A stretch of 64,000 nucleotides of DNA from Owenia fusiformis (taxonomy: Eukaryota > Annelida > Polychaeta > Sabellida > Oweniidae), in contig CAIIXF020000003.1 in assembly GCA_903813345.2 (NCBI GenBank), positions 1,890,109 to 1,954,108 on the forward strand, read 5' to 3'. Positions within the stretch are counted from its first letter, which is position 1. Every line of letters begins with the position of its first letter. The notes beneath the pieces were generated by a model. That model saw only the letters and a list, made by a program, of their open reading frames with translations. It was not told the DNA's origin and made no database searches. Both the position numbers and the translations under genes were made by a program. This document shows, one piece after another, positions 21,176-34,005 of the stretch.

Positions 21176-23905
21176 TGCTTTACGGTCAAGTCAAGTAACT
21201 TAGTCAACATTTGATATTTACTAAGAATTGTGCCACAATTGAAGTAAACCTCTGGTTAATTATTTTCAATAAAGCTATCAGCAAACGTGTAAATGTTAAT
21301 TTTGATGTTCTGTTACATATCTTGGGGATATGGCCTATATTTCTGAATTTCCACTCTGTTCCTGTATACCCCTACTTCAAAAGATGTATGTTATTTGACA
21401 TTTTTCATTATGAACCAACCATAAATGTATTTTTTCTCGTTTACATACAGAATGAACTTTCTGTTTTCAAATATTGAAAGATGGTACTGCATTTATTTTT
21501 TCGTGATATGGAGCAAACAAATGCGTGTCAATTTACACTGTAATATACTGCATACTTATATTTCAAGGATAGTTTTTCAAATGGATTCATCCTTGTCAAA
21601 GAACGTAAATGAGGATTTGTGGTTTGAAAAACTAACAATTGTTTTTTTACAAGTTATTACAATTCTTGGTTAAAACAAATATTTTGAAAGTTGTGATTTC
21701 GAATGTAATCTCCTACTCAATGAAATTTGTTGATATTTGTGAATTATTTCTTTCGGAATACACATTGCTGGATCACAGAACCTTGCCTTGTTCGAGATGC
21801 ACGAAAAGTGTATTGTTAATACTTGAAGTCGTTCGGATATTTGGATGTGATTGACGTTTTCGTTAATCTCCTACCACTGCAACTTCCAACTTAATTTTTG
21901 AAAGCCAAATATGATAGTCACGAATTGATATTCAAGTCACACGCTGATGCATACATCATGCGTGTATATTAACTGTCGAATACATGCCGACTTACATTTA
22001 TATAAATATCCACAGTTAACTCAAATCATCAATTCTCGAAACGATTTATCATATAACCTGGTGAGTCTAATGTTTCATTTTAATTTATAATTATGGTATC
22101 GGATTTGAAATAAAAATTGCGTGAAACATTTTTTGAAAATTCGAACGATTTTTCAAGAATCCTCCTTCAAAGTGTTACCAAAGTGCTCCCCAAGAGTGGA
22201 CATTTTGTCTTGTGTAATCAAAATAATAGCGGGTGGTTTGAACTTTTGTTTGAGTTTGTCAGGGAGTAAATAAGAAGAATATGCATTGGATTCTATATCT
22301 TGTTCCCAAAGGAGTTTGTTGAGGAGCCGTACTATATCTTAACGTACTTTTATCATCCCAAACTCAAACATTTCGAATACTTATTTTGACAACGCTTTGT
22401 TGAGAATGGATTCGAAATGTACTCAAAATTAATACGTTAAATTGTGTATTATTATCTTAATAACTTCCTCTCAAATTATTTTGGAAATCAAATATGTACG
22501 ATTTTTGAGATTTTTATTTTCGAATGTTGACTTAGTTACTCGACTTGACTGTTCGAAGATATCACATAACCCGCATGCCATTCAGTAATGCTTATTGAGC
22601 CAAAAATACCGCAGTATGCTATTTTTAAATATCCTTGTCTATTTCTGAATATATGGCCTTCACAGTGTAATCTATTTAGCAGATATTCTTGATGAATGAC
22701 CAAACAGTTTTCTTCGTTTTCATCGACCTCAAAATTGCAAAAGGACATACCAAAAGAGACGAAATTTTAAAGAGGAAACAGAAATTGTCTATCCGTGATG
22801 TGAACGTGTCACGGGGAAAAAATGATAAAAATCTATTTAATTTGCACGGGGCTTAAGTAAAATGAAGGTCACGTCACTGCACGAAAAGCATTATTGGGTA
22901 AACATCAAATAACGGAATATAGAGAATGTATTACAAAACGGATCGGAATGATATTTACTGACGTTTGCACGATCAAATTGCTCAGTACGTTGTTTTTGAG
23001 TATTTTGTTTACAAAAAGAGTCAAAAATAAATAAGTCTATTTGCATTTATAGATCGTATGATTTAAATCAACAGATCGGTGCGCTGAAATTGATGACTGA
23101 TTAGAAAATCGCAATTGAATGTGTCGGGTAAGTATAAAACTAAGCCTCGCTGTCATAATCGCTCATTTTTCCAAGGATTCGTATCCCAAGAGATGTTGGA
23201 ATTTGCCACATCAACTTCGTACTTGTTTCCTTTTCGTGTCATTTTAGATATTTTCTGACTCCTTTTCGACTCATACGTTATCTTAAGTGACTACCGATTA
23301 ATTGAAACAACACAAAAATGATGTTTAAGGTCACTTCGACCTAGGTTATCGAGCAAATTATTGATGATAAAGCCCAGGTATTTCTGTTGGGGAGTTAGCT
23401 GAAGAAATAACTCTCATTATTATAAGAATGAAAATATATGAATCCTATAACTGGAAGTATTTAATCAATCAAAACCCGGTGTTTGAGTCAAACTAGAACA
23501 TGTCTAATTTTTACTCTTTTTTGCATCGTGGTCAGACCGACCTGAATTAGAAATCGATCTGCAATAAACCGGCCAATAAATCAGTGGACCATAACTTATA
23601 TCGTCCAAAATAAGAAACGCTCAGCTTGCTGATTATCAAAAACATCTCCGTTCTGTTGTAAAAACTAATAGATGATCTAAAAATAGGATTGGTTTGCTTT
23701 GATGTAATTTTATCTTGTCACGTGACTAGCATGTCAAAAAATGATTTATATTTGTAGTTACGTCCATTTTGAGATGAGATGTGTTAGGACCAACAGATTC
23801 TTCGAATTGCACGAGTTTTCATTGAAATCCAACTGACATACCTACCCCGCAAATATACATTTTTTACACCAATTTTAAAGCTGTTGACTTTGGAATTCAC
23901 AGAGG
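21176..23905. other. Intergenic, nothing recognised
   Basis: AT-rich, with several 60-90 codon frames but no domain, splice-linked exon chain or clear repeat. Confidence 0.5.
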
Positions 23906-23962
23906 AGATGAGTGTTTTAAACGAAGGGGAAATTGTTACGAAAACTGTCATTAATAGACCTG
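23906..23962 (+). repeat. Fragment shared with 36718-36770
   Basis: ATGAGTGTTTTAAACGAAGG followed by GGAAATTGTTACGAAAACTG and TCATTAATAGACC has a close match at 36718. Both copies begin ATG and read M-S-V-x-x-E-G-E-I-V-x-K-T-V-I-x-R-P. It could be a duplicated exon piece or part of a repeat. Confidence 0.55.
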
Positions 23963-25813
23963 GTCTGGCCCAGATCTACGACATTTCAGATTCAGAGAGT
24001 AGATACATGTATCTGGAACAGACCAGTTTGGTTACAGTCTTTTTTAAAGCGAAGTGTTATTTATATGCATATATACACGATACATTAGTTTGAACTATTT
24101 TGAACCCTTTAGAATTATTTCTTAAATTTTGATATTTGATATTATTTGTTTATTTTGTATATATATGTATAATGTATTTTTTACAAAACAAACTAAGAGC
24201 GGCTAATCCACCCTATACGAAGTGAGCGGAATTGCATAGTCGTCAAAGAACGAGAAAAAGGCGACAAATTGGTAAAATCAAACGGGTTTGACTTTTGTAG
24301 CAAAAAGATCCGAAGTGTCTTTTATAGCGAACCTGATCTCTCCTGACCTATTCTCTCTATATACCTACTTATGATCTCGATTAGACTTGATCTCTGTTGA
24401 CGCTAATCAGTCTTTAAACAAGGCATTCTAGATTATCGAAATGGTCGAAATAATCCACTTTTATTCCTTTAAAGCCTTAGGTTCGTCCTGCAAAAATTAA
24501 CACATCAAAAACAATTATATTGATAGATGCAAGATTTCGTCATAAATAAGAATTAGGCTCTCTGTTTCATGTCATGGACTAGTTTCAAATGTAGACTTAT
24601 GATTGCTGTCTTCAAAACAAATAATATATAACCCCGATTATTTAATTTCAACATCATAATAGTCGATTATATTGAAAGTTGTTTGATGTTACAATGTGAT
24701 TTAAAGTGGTCATAATGTTTGGGATGATATAATCAAAGCGATCAAAATCGAATTAAGGATTTGATTTATTATACTGGTATTGACGGCGTCGACTTTTGGA
24801 GAATCCAATCTGTTCAAATCTCCTTCGAAACGAGAAACTAAACAACGTTTTCATAGAGCCAACAAAAATTTTAAAAATGCGACCCCTATTCTTACAATTG
24901 AAAAAATAAAAACTAATCCTAGTTTACCATGTTCGGGACATACATCCCTATATTTTAAGACTGGAGAAAAATAGAGCCATCGAGACAAAAAGAGTTCCAC
25001 TGAAAGTGATTCATTGCAGAATTATTTCTCTGATCCGAGAAGACTCCGAAGAGTGACAATTGCACAAGTTGGTTAATGATATAGGATAATGTATCGGTGA
25101 TATATATAGATGCCCATCCGTAAAGATACTCAAGTATTCAGAACAAACTCTTAAAGAGTAAAACCCGAAAGATATGATAGAGAAAAAAATACACCAGATA
25201 TCCTATATTTACCATAAAATCATATGAAAACGGTCGGTTTTTCGAGCTATTGGGAGAAAAACGGTGAAATGCGCGTGCAATATGGTATTTTGAACGCGAG
25301 TTACTACGTCCAAAGGGTAATCGGGCGTAACGAGTGTTATTAGTGAATTCATCTAAGTCAGATGGGATGTGTAATGAAGCGAGATAATAGAAATAGGATC
25401 TTAAGATTAAGGGGTCTGGTTACAGATTGAATTTCAAAGCAAAATCAAATTCGAGGTTTATTATAGAATAAGTATATAATACAAAAGCACACGACAATAA
25501 CATTCATCTCAAGAAAATGATATTAGGCGTAAATCTTAACCAAATATACACAACGGCTGTGACTCTCAGGCAGTTCAATTCAAGAATAGGCATAGTATAT
25601 TTTACCCGACACGTTTGGTGTATTTCCATGTAAAATCGAAAATGTATCTGTGAATGGATATAAGGATACCATTTTGTCAATAGTTGAGAATTCAAAATAC
25701 GCTTATCATGGCTGACGCTTGGAATATCGGACCAACTTTGCTTACATAAGTAAAATATGAAAATTCCCGTTTTAAAATTTTTGTTATTTTCACCCATTTT
25801 ATTGATTCATAAA
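23963..25813. other. Intergenic, nothing recognised
   Basis: No supported gene. A 64-codon frame (24780-24974) is rich in K/T/S and lacks homology that I recognise. Confidence 0.45.
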
Positions 25814-26111
25814 AATGGAAAGGACGATTCTCGGTTTGGAGAACGAAGTTCATCAATCTAAATGAGCATTATCCCTGCTTCGGACAAATTTGATTTTTTT
25901 TACATAATATAGATTTGAATGTCTTCTTTTGAATAGTCATAATTTAATTTGGGTTATATTTCTAGATTTTTCACAAAAAATATTAGCGCAGTACACTGAT
26001 GAACTTCTTTCCCCAAATCGAGACTTGTACTTGGGTAATATTTCTATATTTTTCATGAAAAAATTATTAGCCCAGGAGACTGTTCTCCAAACCGAGAATC
26101 GTCCTTTCATT
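25814..26111. mobile_element. 298-bp fold-back element
   Basis: AATGGAAAGGACGATTCTCG + GTTTGGAGAAC at the left is mirrored by GTTCTCCAAACCGAGAATCG + TCCTTTCATT at the right (30-bp terminal inverted repeats, one gap). The interior also repeats internally: CGAGACTTGTACTTGGGTAA and similar blocks with ATATTTCTAxATTTTTCA appear twice. Confidence 0.8.
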
Positions 26112-26362
26112 CGTGTTCCACACTTTTCCACACTCTAGCACCCCCTGATAGAATTAACATTTTCTTAGAGGATGGGATAAGATTTAGTGATGGTCAAGTA
26201 CAGGTGAATGTAAACTAAGTGACCAATAAATAACTGAATAGCCAATTTGATGTTGAGAATAAATGTTTGAAATTACACCCCCTTCAAAAGTATGGAAACC
26301 GGAAGTCACATTTTGACCACGTATGGTTATCCGTATGTTCTGTAACACACCAAAGTGACATA

Positions 26363-26881
26363 CTCTCTGTTCCAAAAAATCTGTGCGTCGTCATGAAATG
26401 CTCATAACTTTCGATACTAATTGAAACCATACAGTTTCATACTTTCAGGCCGGTGTAAAAGGGTAGGAAGTCCTATCAAATTATGGTCCTACTCTCCATT
26501 GATTTATATGGTGACCTGAATACAACTCTTTTCCTTATTATCTTATACACAATCAGGGCCAGTAAGGGTCGTTTAGAAATGGGACCATAATCCCCAGGGG
26601 ACCATAATTTCTTTCACACCGGTTTGATGCCCAATATACTGAATTAGCAAAAAATGAGGAAAAGTTCCAAAAAGTCGCAGCAGTGATTCGTGGGGTCACT
26701 ATGGTTACGTATACTGACCTCTACACAGTTTTTTCAATGTTCCATATTTTTTATCAAAATTTTAGACACATCTTTGGTATATATAGGGCAGCAAACCCTG
26801 GAATTAGGAAACTATATGGTTTCCATTATCAAAAGTTATGAGTATTGCATAACGACGCACAGATTTTTTGGACCAGAGGCT
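26363..26881. mobile_element. ~520-bp fold-back element
   Basis: CTCTGTTCCAAAAAATCTGT at the left pairs with ACAGATTTTTTGGACCAGAG at the right. The arms continue for ~80 bp through CGTCGT/ACGACG, CTCATAACTTTCGATA/TATCAAAAGTTATGAG and GAAACCATA/TATGGTTTC. An inner pair, CACCGGTTTGATG and the CAGGCCGGTGT region, suggests nesting. No transposase frame. Confidence 0.75.
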
Positions 26882-27309
26882 ATGTAAAAAATCAAATACA
26901 ATCTATTTCCCTTCTTATCTAATAGAACGAATCAGTGCTAAAAGCTAAAGATAATGATTCAAATAATGAATATGACGCAAGTAATTACGCGGATTGTATT
27001 ATCAATGCGCCAATCTCGCTGATCTAGTTCTATAAGTCGTATATACCCCCCTTCATACAAGTTTAGAAAGTGGAAGTCCCCTTTTTGGATAATAGCCTAT
27101 ATATAAGCTTGTATATGTTTCATGCGATTCAAAAGAATCGTCGAAATTGTAAATGTTCGCACAATTGTCATTGAAGAATACGTCAATTAACCCAAGGGAT
27201 TGACACGCTTTTACATGCTATCCGATGAAAACCTCCAGTTGCCAAACTTATATTAGGAATATATTACTATATGTCGCCATCGAGATAAGTTGACGGGTTA
27301 TAAGTTATT
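26882..27309. other. Intergenic, nothing recognised
   Basis: No supported feature. Confidence 0.5.
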
Positions 27310-27433
27310 GAATGATTCGAAGTGCAATACAGGATATATTCTGCTCGAGAAATTCCGCATTGGAACGAGACGAAATCGAGTGCCAATACAGAATATCGAG
27401 AGCAGAATATATCCTGTATTGCACTTCAAATTA
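27310..27433. mobile_element. Short hairpin element
   Basis: GAAGTGCAATACAGGATATA + TTCTGCTC is mirrored by GAGCAGAATATATCCTGTAT + TGCACTTC, 28 bp perfect, around a ~50-bp loop. Confidence 0.8.
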
Positions 27434-27460
27434 TTTTAACGGTTTTATCGTGTAATCCTT

Positions 27461-27550
27461 TGTATTGCTACTGAGAATGTCCCCTCAGTACCAATATTTT
27501 TTTGTATTGCGACGGAGATGATCAATGGGGACAATCTCAGTAGCAATACA
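27461..27550. mobile_element. Short hairpin element
   Basis: TGTATTGCTACTGAGAATGT + CCCC pairs with GGGGACAATCTCAGTAGCAA + TACA, one mismatch. It is 90 bp in all, and lies 27 bp from the preceding hairpin. Confidence 0.8.
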
Positions 27551-29619
27551 GATTGGTACAGCACAAGAACTGACCAATCAGAAGGCTTCATTTTACAAAT
27601 CATACCATAAATGCAGATATTGGATTACTGACACAAGTTTTTTTAATTGTAACCTTTAGCATCAATTAGCATGCATTTAAAACACGACGCCTTATAGCTG
27701 AACATACAATACGCCCTAGGTTGCATGGTGACACCTATCGGAAAGGTGACAGTGTGGTATTTCAGGTTCTGCTAACGGAGATTAGCTAGTTTCGAAAATA
27801 ATCTAATAACAAATTCATCACAAAATTTTTTGTAAGGTCAAATGATAAAAATCCTGTGATCACTTGACTAAAAAATGGATTACTACAGTTCATTGTTTAA
27901 TTGACTTGACCTTGAGAATTACAGGTCAATATGCTTACTTTTGCTCTTGGAGGAACTTAAGTAACACTAAAATTTGCTACCTAAATGTTTATAGCAGTTC
28001 AAGTTGAAAGAGGTATCTGGCTAACTAACTCAGACATCAAACACCTTGTATTGCGCAGAGACTTGTGCAATTACTTGTCCAAAAGTCGGTTTCTTTCCAT
28101 AATGAAATTAGTTCGGCCTTATATCAAATATATCCTATGTCTAAACACCCAAGATTTAGAGATGGTAAATTGAGGTGGAAAACCATTACATTTATATGTA
28201 ATTAATGAGAACAGCCCCACTTTGTATTCACGTTAGTGGCATTGGCGGCTGGGGAGCATCTTCAGCTGTTTTAATAAAGAATTTAAGCCCCGTCTCGTTG
28301 CATTGTGCTGCCGAATCATTCCACAAAGGTGTTGTTTTCAAATCTTTGCATGATTGCGAAGGAGGAATGCAACATTTTGGATTCAACACCTGGATGGAAC
28401 ACCACAATGTTAATAAAAGGGCGAAGTAACCTAGAATATATTTTCAAGGAAACTTTTTGCAAGGTTCAAATTTGCTGTTTCCTATTGTTTACATTTTCCC
28501 TCCTAATGCAATATTAACTTCCATGTCTTGATAGTTCACATGTTCAGATTTCCTTTCAATTTTAGCAAGTTCATTCAACGGATTCATTCTTAAATAGAAC
28601 TGATTTCCCTTTTTGTATTGCAACTTCTCCATTTTAATGTGTATCCGTCTACTTTTTGGTTGAGAATACAAAAGGTGAAGGACACCCAACTTGAAATTAT
28701 GAAATTGATGTAACTGGGTACATTAATTTAGTATAATGCTATATACGTAATTATAAGTAATACTACGTTTCGATTGGCTGGCTAGATGCAAGTAGAAATA
28801 ATCTTGGCTGCGTTTTTGAACTGCCCGTGGGCTAGTTGATTTCATAAGTAAACCTTGGGATAAACATTACACGATCCACTAACACCGCGGGTATACACAA
28901 ATACAGCGCTAGATTAACGTTATTAAATATTCATGATTTAGTCAAAATGTTATCGAATTTGAGATATACATGTAAAATGGCATGTCTTGAACCTTATAAC
29001 AGAACTGGGTTTAGGATAGAGTCGTTCAAAAAGGATTTTCGAGAAAACCCCTTCTGTGTGTCAGTGAAAGGCCTCTCCAGTTTATGTTTTACAGACAATT
29101 CAAAAGTCTTGGCAATTCTAATACCTTTCTTGTGAACTGTTGTGGAACTTTTAAATATTGATCTTACCACTCCATTTTAGAGTGATGCAAATATTTTTTA
29201 GAAATGTGACTTTCCACCACTTTTTGTGATTTTAAATAGATACGTTCTTACTTGTCATTGACATTTTAGATGTTGATTGTTTTTGTTGTTTTTGTGTGTT
29301 TTTTGTTATTGTCTTAAATTTTTAGATGTGTTTTTGTGTCGTCGTTTTCGGTTAATTTTCACTGTTGTGTTAAATGTTGAATACTTTTTGTATTTCATGC
29401 TAAATGGGAAATAAAGAGGTATAATAACATAATAATAAAAGCATGAAAGAGAGCAGGAAGATTTTATGCATAAATTAGGATTATGATAGATCGCCAGGCA
29501 AATACGTTCTTCTCAATAATTTTATGATGATATTGGGAACAAGGGATAAGACTAAAGAAATGATCATGCGACATATGTAAAAGAAAGTTTCAAATGTTTC
29601 GTTCGGCGCAACGCAATAA
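27551..29619. other. Intergenic, nothing recognised
   Basis: A 74-codon plus frame at 28205-28429 and a 62-codon one at 28947-29135 have no recognised domain. A T-rich stretch with TGTTGTTTTTGTGTG lies near 29280 and could be the tail of a retroposon. Confidence 0.45.
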
Positions 29620-29845
29620 AAGCGGACTAAGAGCTCTTAGCTAAATCCGATGGATTTACAGTCGTTTGTAAAACGTTAACGCTAAGAAGTCTTGGCTATG
29701 ACTTGGGTCCTAAAGCGTTTTAGCTAAGCGCTCTTAGCCGAGAGCTCTTGAGAAAATCTGGATTTACATTACATTTGTAAAACGTTTTAACGCTAAAACG
29801 TTTTAGCCAAGACGTCTTAGGGCTCAAGTGTAAATCTAACAAATG
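29620..29845. repeat. Palindrome-rich repeat (AAGAGCTCTT / AACGTTTT)
   Basis: Repeated, partly self-complementary blocks: CTAAGAGCTCTTAGCTAA, GTAAAACGTTAACGCTAA, AAGCGTTTTAGCTAAGCGCT, CGTTTTAACGCTAAAACGTT. Two ~130-bp related halves can be seen. It is a fold-back element or clustered palindromes. Confidence 0.65.
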
Positions 29846-30420
29846 TAGGGCATTAATCGTAAATCTGGGAAAAGGGAAAAGCACTCTCCAAATTTTAAGT
29901 ATTCAAACAACGTTATCGAAATTGGTAACATGCAACAGAGAAAAAACTTAAATCTTCAAAGCAAAGGTTTTAAATACAATACCTGCAACAAGGGGGTAAA
30001 CAGAATTTTCTCACCCTTCTAGGAAGGGAGGCTATGGCCCCTAACTAGGGTGACATAGCCATGTCTCCAAAAAGCTAATGGTAGGGAAAAGGAGGATCTA
30101 GACTAAAAAAAGAAATCCACTGCTGCAAACTACCTAATTATTGTGGCATCAAAAATCTGAAAAAATCACGTGATAACATGACTGGAATGAAAAGTCACAG
30201 AATTACAGCTCCAGGAATTTCCCTTTCTGCGTTTGCCAGGTAAGAAGCAAATAATTTGTCCTAGAATTTTGACTCTTAATGACATATCACACGGGTACCT
30301 GGGCCTTTCTGTATGTGTATTTATTTATCCATATATTGATTTCGTAATTTATGAAGAAATATTTCCAAATAAAATTTGCTATGCAGCTTTGATTACATTC
30401 TAAATACAGTATTATGTTTT
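29846..30420. other. Intergenic, nothing recognised
   Basis: No supported feature. Confidence 0.5.
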
Positions 30421-30548
30421 TGTTGATTTTTTTAGTTTTTATGGTTTCTTTATTTTACTTTACAATATGATCAACAAATGACAGGGCCGAGGCTGAATTC
30501 AGCATTATTGGCCCTGTTAATACATAGTTTATTCAAATTTACAAAATA
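30421..30548 (-). repeat. Dispersed retroposon-like tail (relative at 33836)
   Basis: ACAGGGCCGAGGCTGAATTC + AGCATTATTGGCCCTG with a T-rich flank. A relative at 33836-33930 has GGGGCCGAGGCTATATAGCA + TTATTGCCCC. In reverse the pieces end AATAAAGAAA-like, which would suit the 3' end of a non-LTR element. That is inference. Confidence 0.5.
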
Positions 30549-31182
30549 GCGACAAAAATGACTACAAACGTCACGGAACTATTTTTTCGAAATTAACTTT
30601 TGATATGATTTGCAACTGCGATCCTCAGAGAGACGTCTCTCGGCATGGGGGCTGGATTATTGAATTGGAAATGACATCTTCCTCCTGGAATGTTTTCATT
30701 CTGTTTTTGATTGAAAGGCCAGATTTGCTCAATATATTTTCAATACCAACTCCGAGATATGAATCAACAATTAAGCAGATAGAGGAAATGAATTTAGCTT
30801 TGTATCCAGGGAAAGCTTAAAAGGCAAGAATTTGACGATAACAAGCACAAAACAGACATAATAGTTACCATCTTGCAAATTGGATGTTTGTTAAGCGGTG
30901 TCAATCTCGATTTTCTTTCAACCCGCCTAGCAGCGGGACGAAACAACCTGAACACACAGATTAGTTGAGTAAACGAAAACTTTTAAGTCTTGATCTTGGG
31001 GTTACAATTTACGATATGAAAGGTGAGATTTTCGGCTTAAAGCATCTGACCTGCTTACGGAGGTTCACTTATAAGAAGTGTACGATTCGGAATTTTTTTT
31101 CAGAAACATATTCTTTAAAGTCAATTCATATCTTGTAAGTGATATTAAATAAAATAGTTTGCAATATGTGAAAAGTATTTAA
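30549..31182. other. Intergenic, mostly nothing recognised
   Basis: A 71-codon frame at 30605-30820 lacks a domain. From about 31095 the sequence resembles 42165-42245, the left flank of the sister hairpin element. Confidence 0.45.
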
Positions 31183-31328
31183 GCCCAGGACTCATTGCAT
31201 TGTGGAAGGATCATTCCTTCCAGGTGTTTTTTCCTAAAACTAACACTCGATGCTGGCGCATCTCGTGCACATTTTGGAAAGCAACACCTTCAAGGAATGG
31301 TCATTCCACATTGCGCATAGTCCAGGGC
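31183..31328. mobile_element. TTAA-flanked MITE, copy 1
   Basis: A 146-bp element between TTAA at 31179-31182 and TTAA at 31329-31332. The ends GCCCAGGACTCATTGCATTG and CATTGCGCATAGTCCAGGGC are inverted repeats, continuing through TGGAAGGATCATTCC/GGAATGGTCATTCCA. TTAA target duplication is typical of piggyBac-type transposons, so it may be a non-autonomous piggyBac derivative. Copy 2 lies at 42246-42390. Confidence 0.75.
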
Positions 31329-31797
31329 TTAAATCCTTAAACCGAATTGTAACCATTCATTATTACTAATTAGCGGGCTGATAAGAACCAGTAAGTGTGC
31401 ATCAGCCAGTAATATAGAAGGTGAATATAATCCTCGGGGAAATTGTTCCTGTCACCCCAGCTGACATAACTTAAGTGAAATACTCCCCTTCCATTTTGTT
31501 TGCTGTTCTGCAAAATAAGGTAACACACGTTCCAATTCGAATTGATGAGAAAAATATAACGAACCCAATACTGCTCACACATTATTCCTTTGATCGACTC
31601 TAAGCTGATTAGTTTGATTAAATAATTATGTCTTAAGGTTGAAAGGAAATCAAGCCGTCAATTATTACAAGCAGTCCGTGGTAAAACTGAGAATGAATTT
31701 CATCGAATCCAACTCTTAGATAAGAAACACGAAAACAAGGAAGTTCCACTCAAGAGGTAGGGCTATATTAGCTGATAAATATTCACTTAAGTGGAAA
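31329..31797. other. Intergenic, nothing recognised
   Basis: No supported feature. Confidence 0.5.
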
Positions 31798-31974
31798 GGA
31801 GTATATATAATGGTAATGCTAATAATGACCGTGTATATGTAACGGTAATATAAGGTGAGTCGTGTATATAGTTTTATAATGGTAATATTTAGGCGAGCCA
31901 TGTTTATATAATGTTAATGTATAGTGGATGAGCCGTGTATATATTTAGTGTCGATCTTTAATTCTAATGAGCAC

Positions 31975-32123
31975 TGATTTCTTGTATGAGTTTTGCTACT
32001 TGTAAAAATTTTTTGTTTAATATAACGTGGATTATATGCCCCTTGGGGTGTCTTCCACTATTGTGATTGTATTTGTATTATTTGGAATTTAGGAAATAAA
32101 TAAAACAAACAAACAAACAAACA
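31975..32123 (+). repeat. Retroposon-like 3' tail with (AAAC)n
   Basis: GCCCCTTGGGGTGTCTTCCA, a T-rich segment, then GGAAATAAATAAAACAAACA with five AAAC repeats. This looks like the end of a LINE or SINE. A diverged relative near 36880-36975 has GAAATGCCCAATAGGGTGCC. Confidence 0.55.
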
Positions 32124-32127
32124 TATA

Positions 32128-32237
32128 CAGGATGGGCCAAAAAACAATAAAATGATATATAATACATGGCATGGTTTAAGATATATCATTAGAAACATCC
32201 ATCTTTAAACTTTGGTATTGATTTTTGGCCCATCCTG
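32128..32237. mobile_element. 110-bp TA-flanked MITE
   Basis: CAGGATGGGCCAAAAAACAA at the left and ATTGATTTTTGGCCCATCCT + G at the right are terminal inverted repeats of about 22 bp. TA lies on both sides (32126-32127 and 32238-32239). TA targets suggest a Tc1/mariner-type source. Confidence 0.85.
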
Positions 32238-32655
32238 TATAATAGTAATGTTGAGGTGAGTCGTGTATAGTAATGCTTAGGTGAGCCGTGTAAATATAAT
32301 GGTAATGTTAAGGTTGGCCGTGTATATATAATTTCAATGTTAAGTCGAGTCGTGTAAATATAATGGTAATGTTAAGGTTGGCCGTGTATAATTTCAATGT
32401 AAAGTCAAGTCATGTAAATAAAATGGTAATGTTAAGGTTGGCCGTGTATATATAATTTCAATGTTCAGTCGGGTCGTGTAAATATAATCTATGGTAATGT
32501 TAAGGTTAGCCGTGTATATATAATTTTAATGTTAAGTCGAGTCGTGTAAATATAATGGTAATGTTAAGGATGGCCGTGTATATATAATTTCAATGTTAAG
32601 TCGAGTCGTGTAAATATAAGGGTAATGTTAAGGTTGACCGTGTATATATAATGTA

Positions 32656-33296
32656 CATGGTGTCCCGAAAGTATGGGGCCCCCCTAGGCAGACATATACC
32701 AGTGTTGCTATAGTATGTGTAATATATCATTTTAAAGCTTATCTAAAGTTACATTGATTTGCCAGGTATCATGGTTTAACTCCCAAATGGGAAAAAGTTA
32801 CAGGCATTTCAAAATTTAGTGTTTGGTCAAAATTAAGTTCAATTTTACACCAAATCACTAGTCAATGTGTACTCCCGGGCCATCTTAGCAGCAGCAATTC
32901 TTTTCGGGTCGGAGGGATATTGAGTTGGAAAAAGAGAACGGTGAGGGTAGAAACTCTAAGGAAACTCTTCTAAAGTCCCTTAACAGGTTTTAAGAGAGTT
33001 ATAAAATTCCACACCCCTATTTGAAGGGCTTTTAAGGTCATATCTGAAAATAATTGCTGCTGTTAACATGGCCAAGGGGGGACACATTGACTAGTAATGT
33101 GGTGTAAAATTGAACTTTATTTTGACAAAACACTGACTTTTAAAATGACTGTAACTTTTTCCCATTTGGGAGTTAAATCATGATACTTGGCAAATCAATG
33201 TAACTTTGGATAAGCTTCAAAATGATATATGACACATACTATGAGAACACTTGAATATGTCTGCCTAGGGGGGCCCCATACTTTCGGGACACCCTG
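32656..33296. mobile_element. 641-bp TA-flanked long-TIR MITE
   Basis: The ends CATGGTGTCCCGAAAGTATG and CATACTTTCGGGACACCCTG are inverted. Pairing continues for over 200 bp through GGGGCCCCCCTAGGCAGACA/TGTCTGCCTAGGGGGGCCCC, TTACATTGATTTGCCA/TGGCAAATCAATGTAA, AACTCCCAAATGGGAAAAAG/CTTTTTCCCATTTGGGAGTT and TCACTAGTCAATGTG/CACATTGACTAGTAA. TA flanks at 32654-32655 and 33297-33298. No transposase frame, so it is non-autonomous. Confidence 0.88.
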
Positions 33297-33530
33297 TATA
33301 TATACGACTCGACTTAACATTTAAATTATATATACACGGCTAACCTTAAAATTACCATTATATTTACACGACTCGACTGAACATTGAAATTATATATACA
33401 CGGTCAACCTTAATATTATACATAATGGTAATGTTAAGATGGTGATCCGTGTAAATAAAATGGTAATGTTAAGTTGAGTCGTGTATATATGATGGTAATG
33501 TTAAGATGGTGATCCGTGTATATAATATAT

Positions 33531-34005
33531 TTGTACTGATGCCCTTGGCCAAACGGACATCCATTGATCATACTTTTCAATTATAGTAGAAGTAGTAATA
33601 ACGTAAAGAAAAAAACTACATTCTTCAGATGACATACGTAATGCTACTTATATATTGTATATATAATGGTGATGTTGCGGCGAGCCGTGTAAATATAATG
33701 ATTATGTTAAGAAGATCTGTTTATACGTACTATGATGTATAATGATAGTATTGAGGTCAGGTGTATATAAGTTATTGTAAAGTTAAAGTTGAGCAGTGTA
33801 AATATAATATAATATATTTTTTAGGTTATCGTTATTTATTTCCATATTATTTAGTACAATTATTTACATAGATTGTGAGGGGCCGAGGCTATATAGCATT
33901 ATTGCCCCCCCCCCTCTAGAAAGAGAAAAACATAGTATACTGTATATAATATAATATGATATAATATAATATTATATAATATAATGCAATATATAATATA
34001 ATCAA
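33531..34005. repeat. Satellite remnants, retroposon-like piece and AT-rich run
   Basis: Scattered satellite units continue to about 33815. At 33836-33930 lies GGGGCCGAGGCTATATAGCA, a relative of 30421-30548. From 33940 to 34005 there is an (ATAATATAAT)-type low-complexity run. Confidence 0.6.

Larger units (their letters stand above)
31798..33530. repeat. ~60-bp satellite array, interrupted and partly inverted
   Basis: Units of the type GTGTATATATAATTTCAATG + TTAAGTCGAGTC and GTGTAAATATAATGGTAATG + TTAAGGTTGGCC alternate from 31798. The array is split by a retroposon-like tail (31975-32123) and two MITEs (32128-32237 and 32656-33296). From 33301 to about 33411 the units are in reverse (GACTCGACTTAACATT, ACACGGCTAACCTTAA). 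From about 33412 to 33530 they are forward again. Confidence 0.85.
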
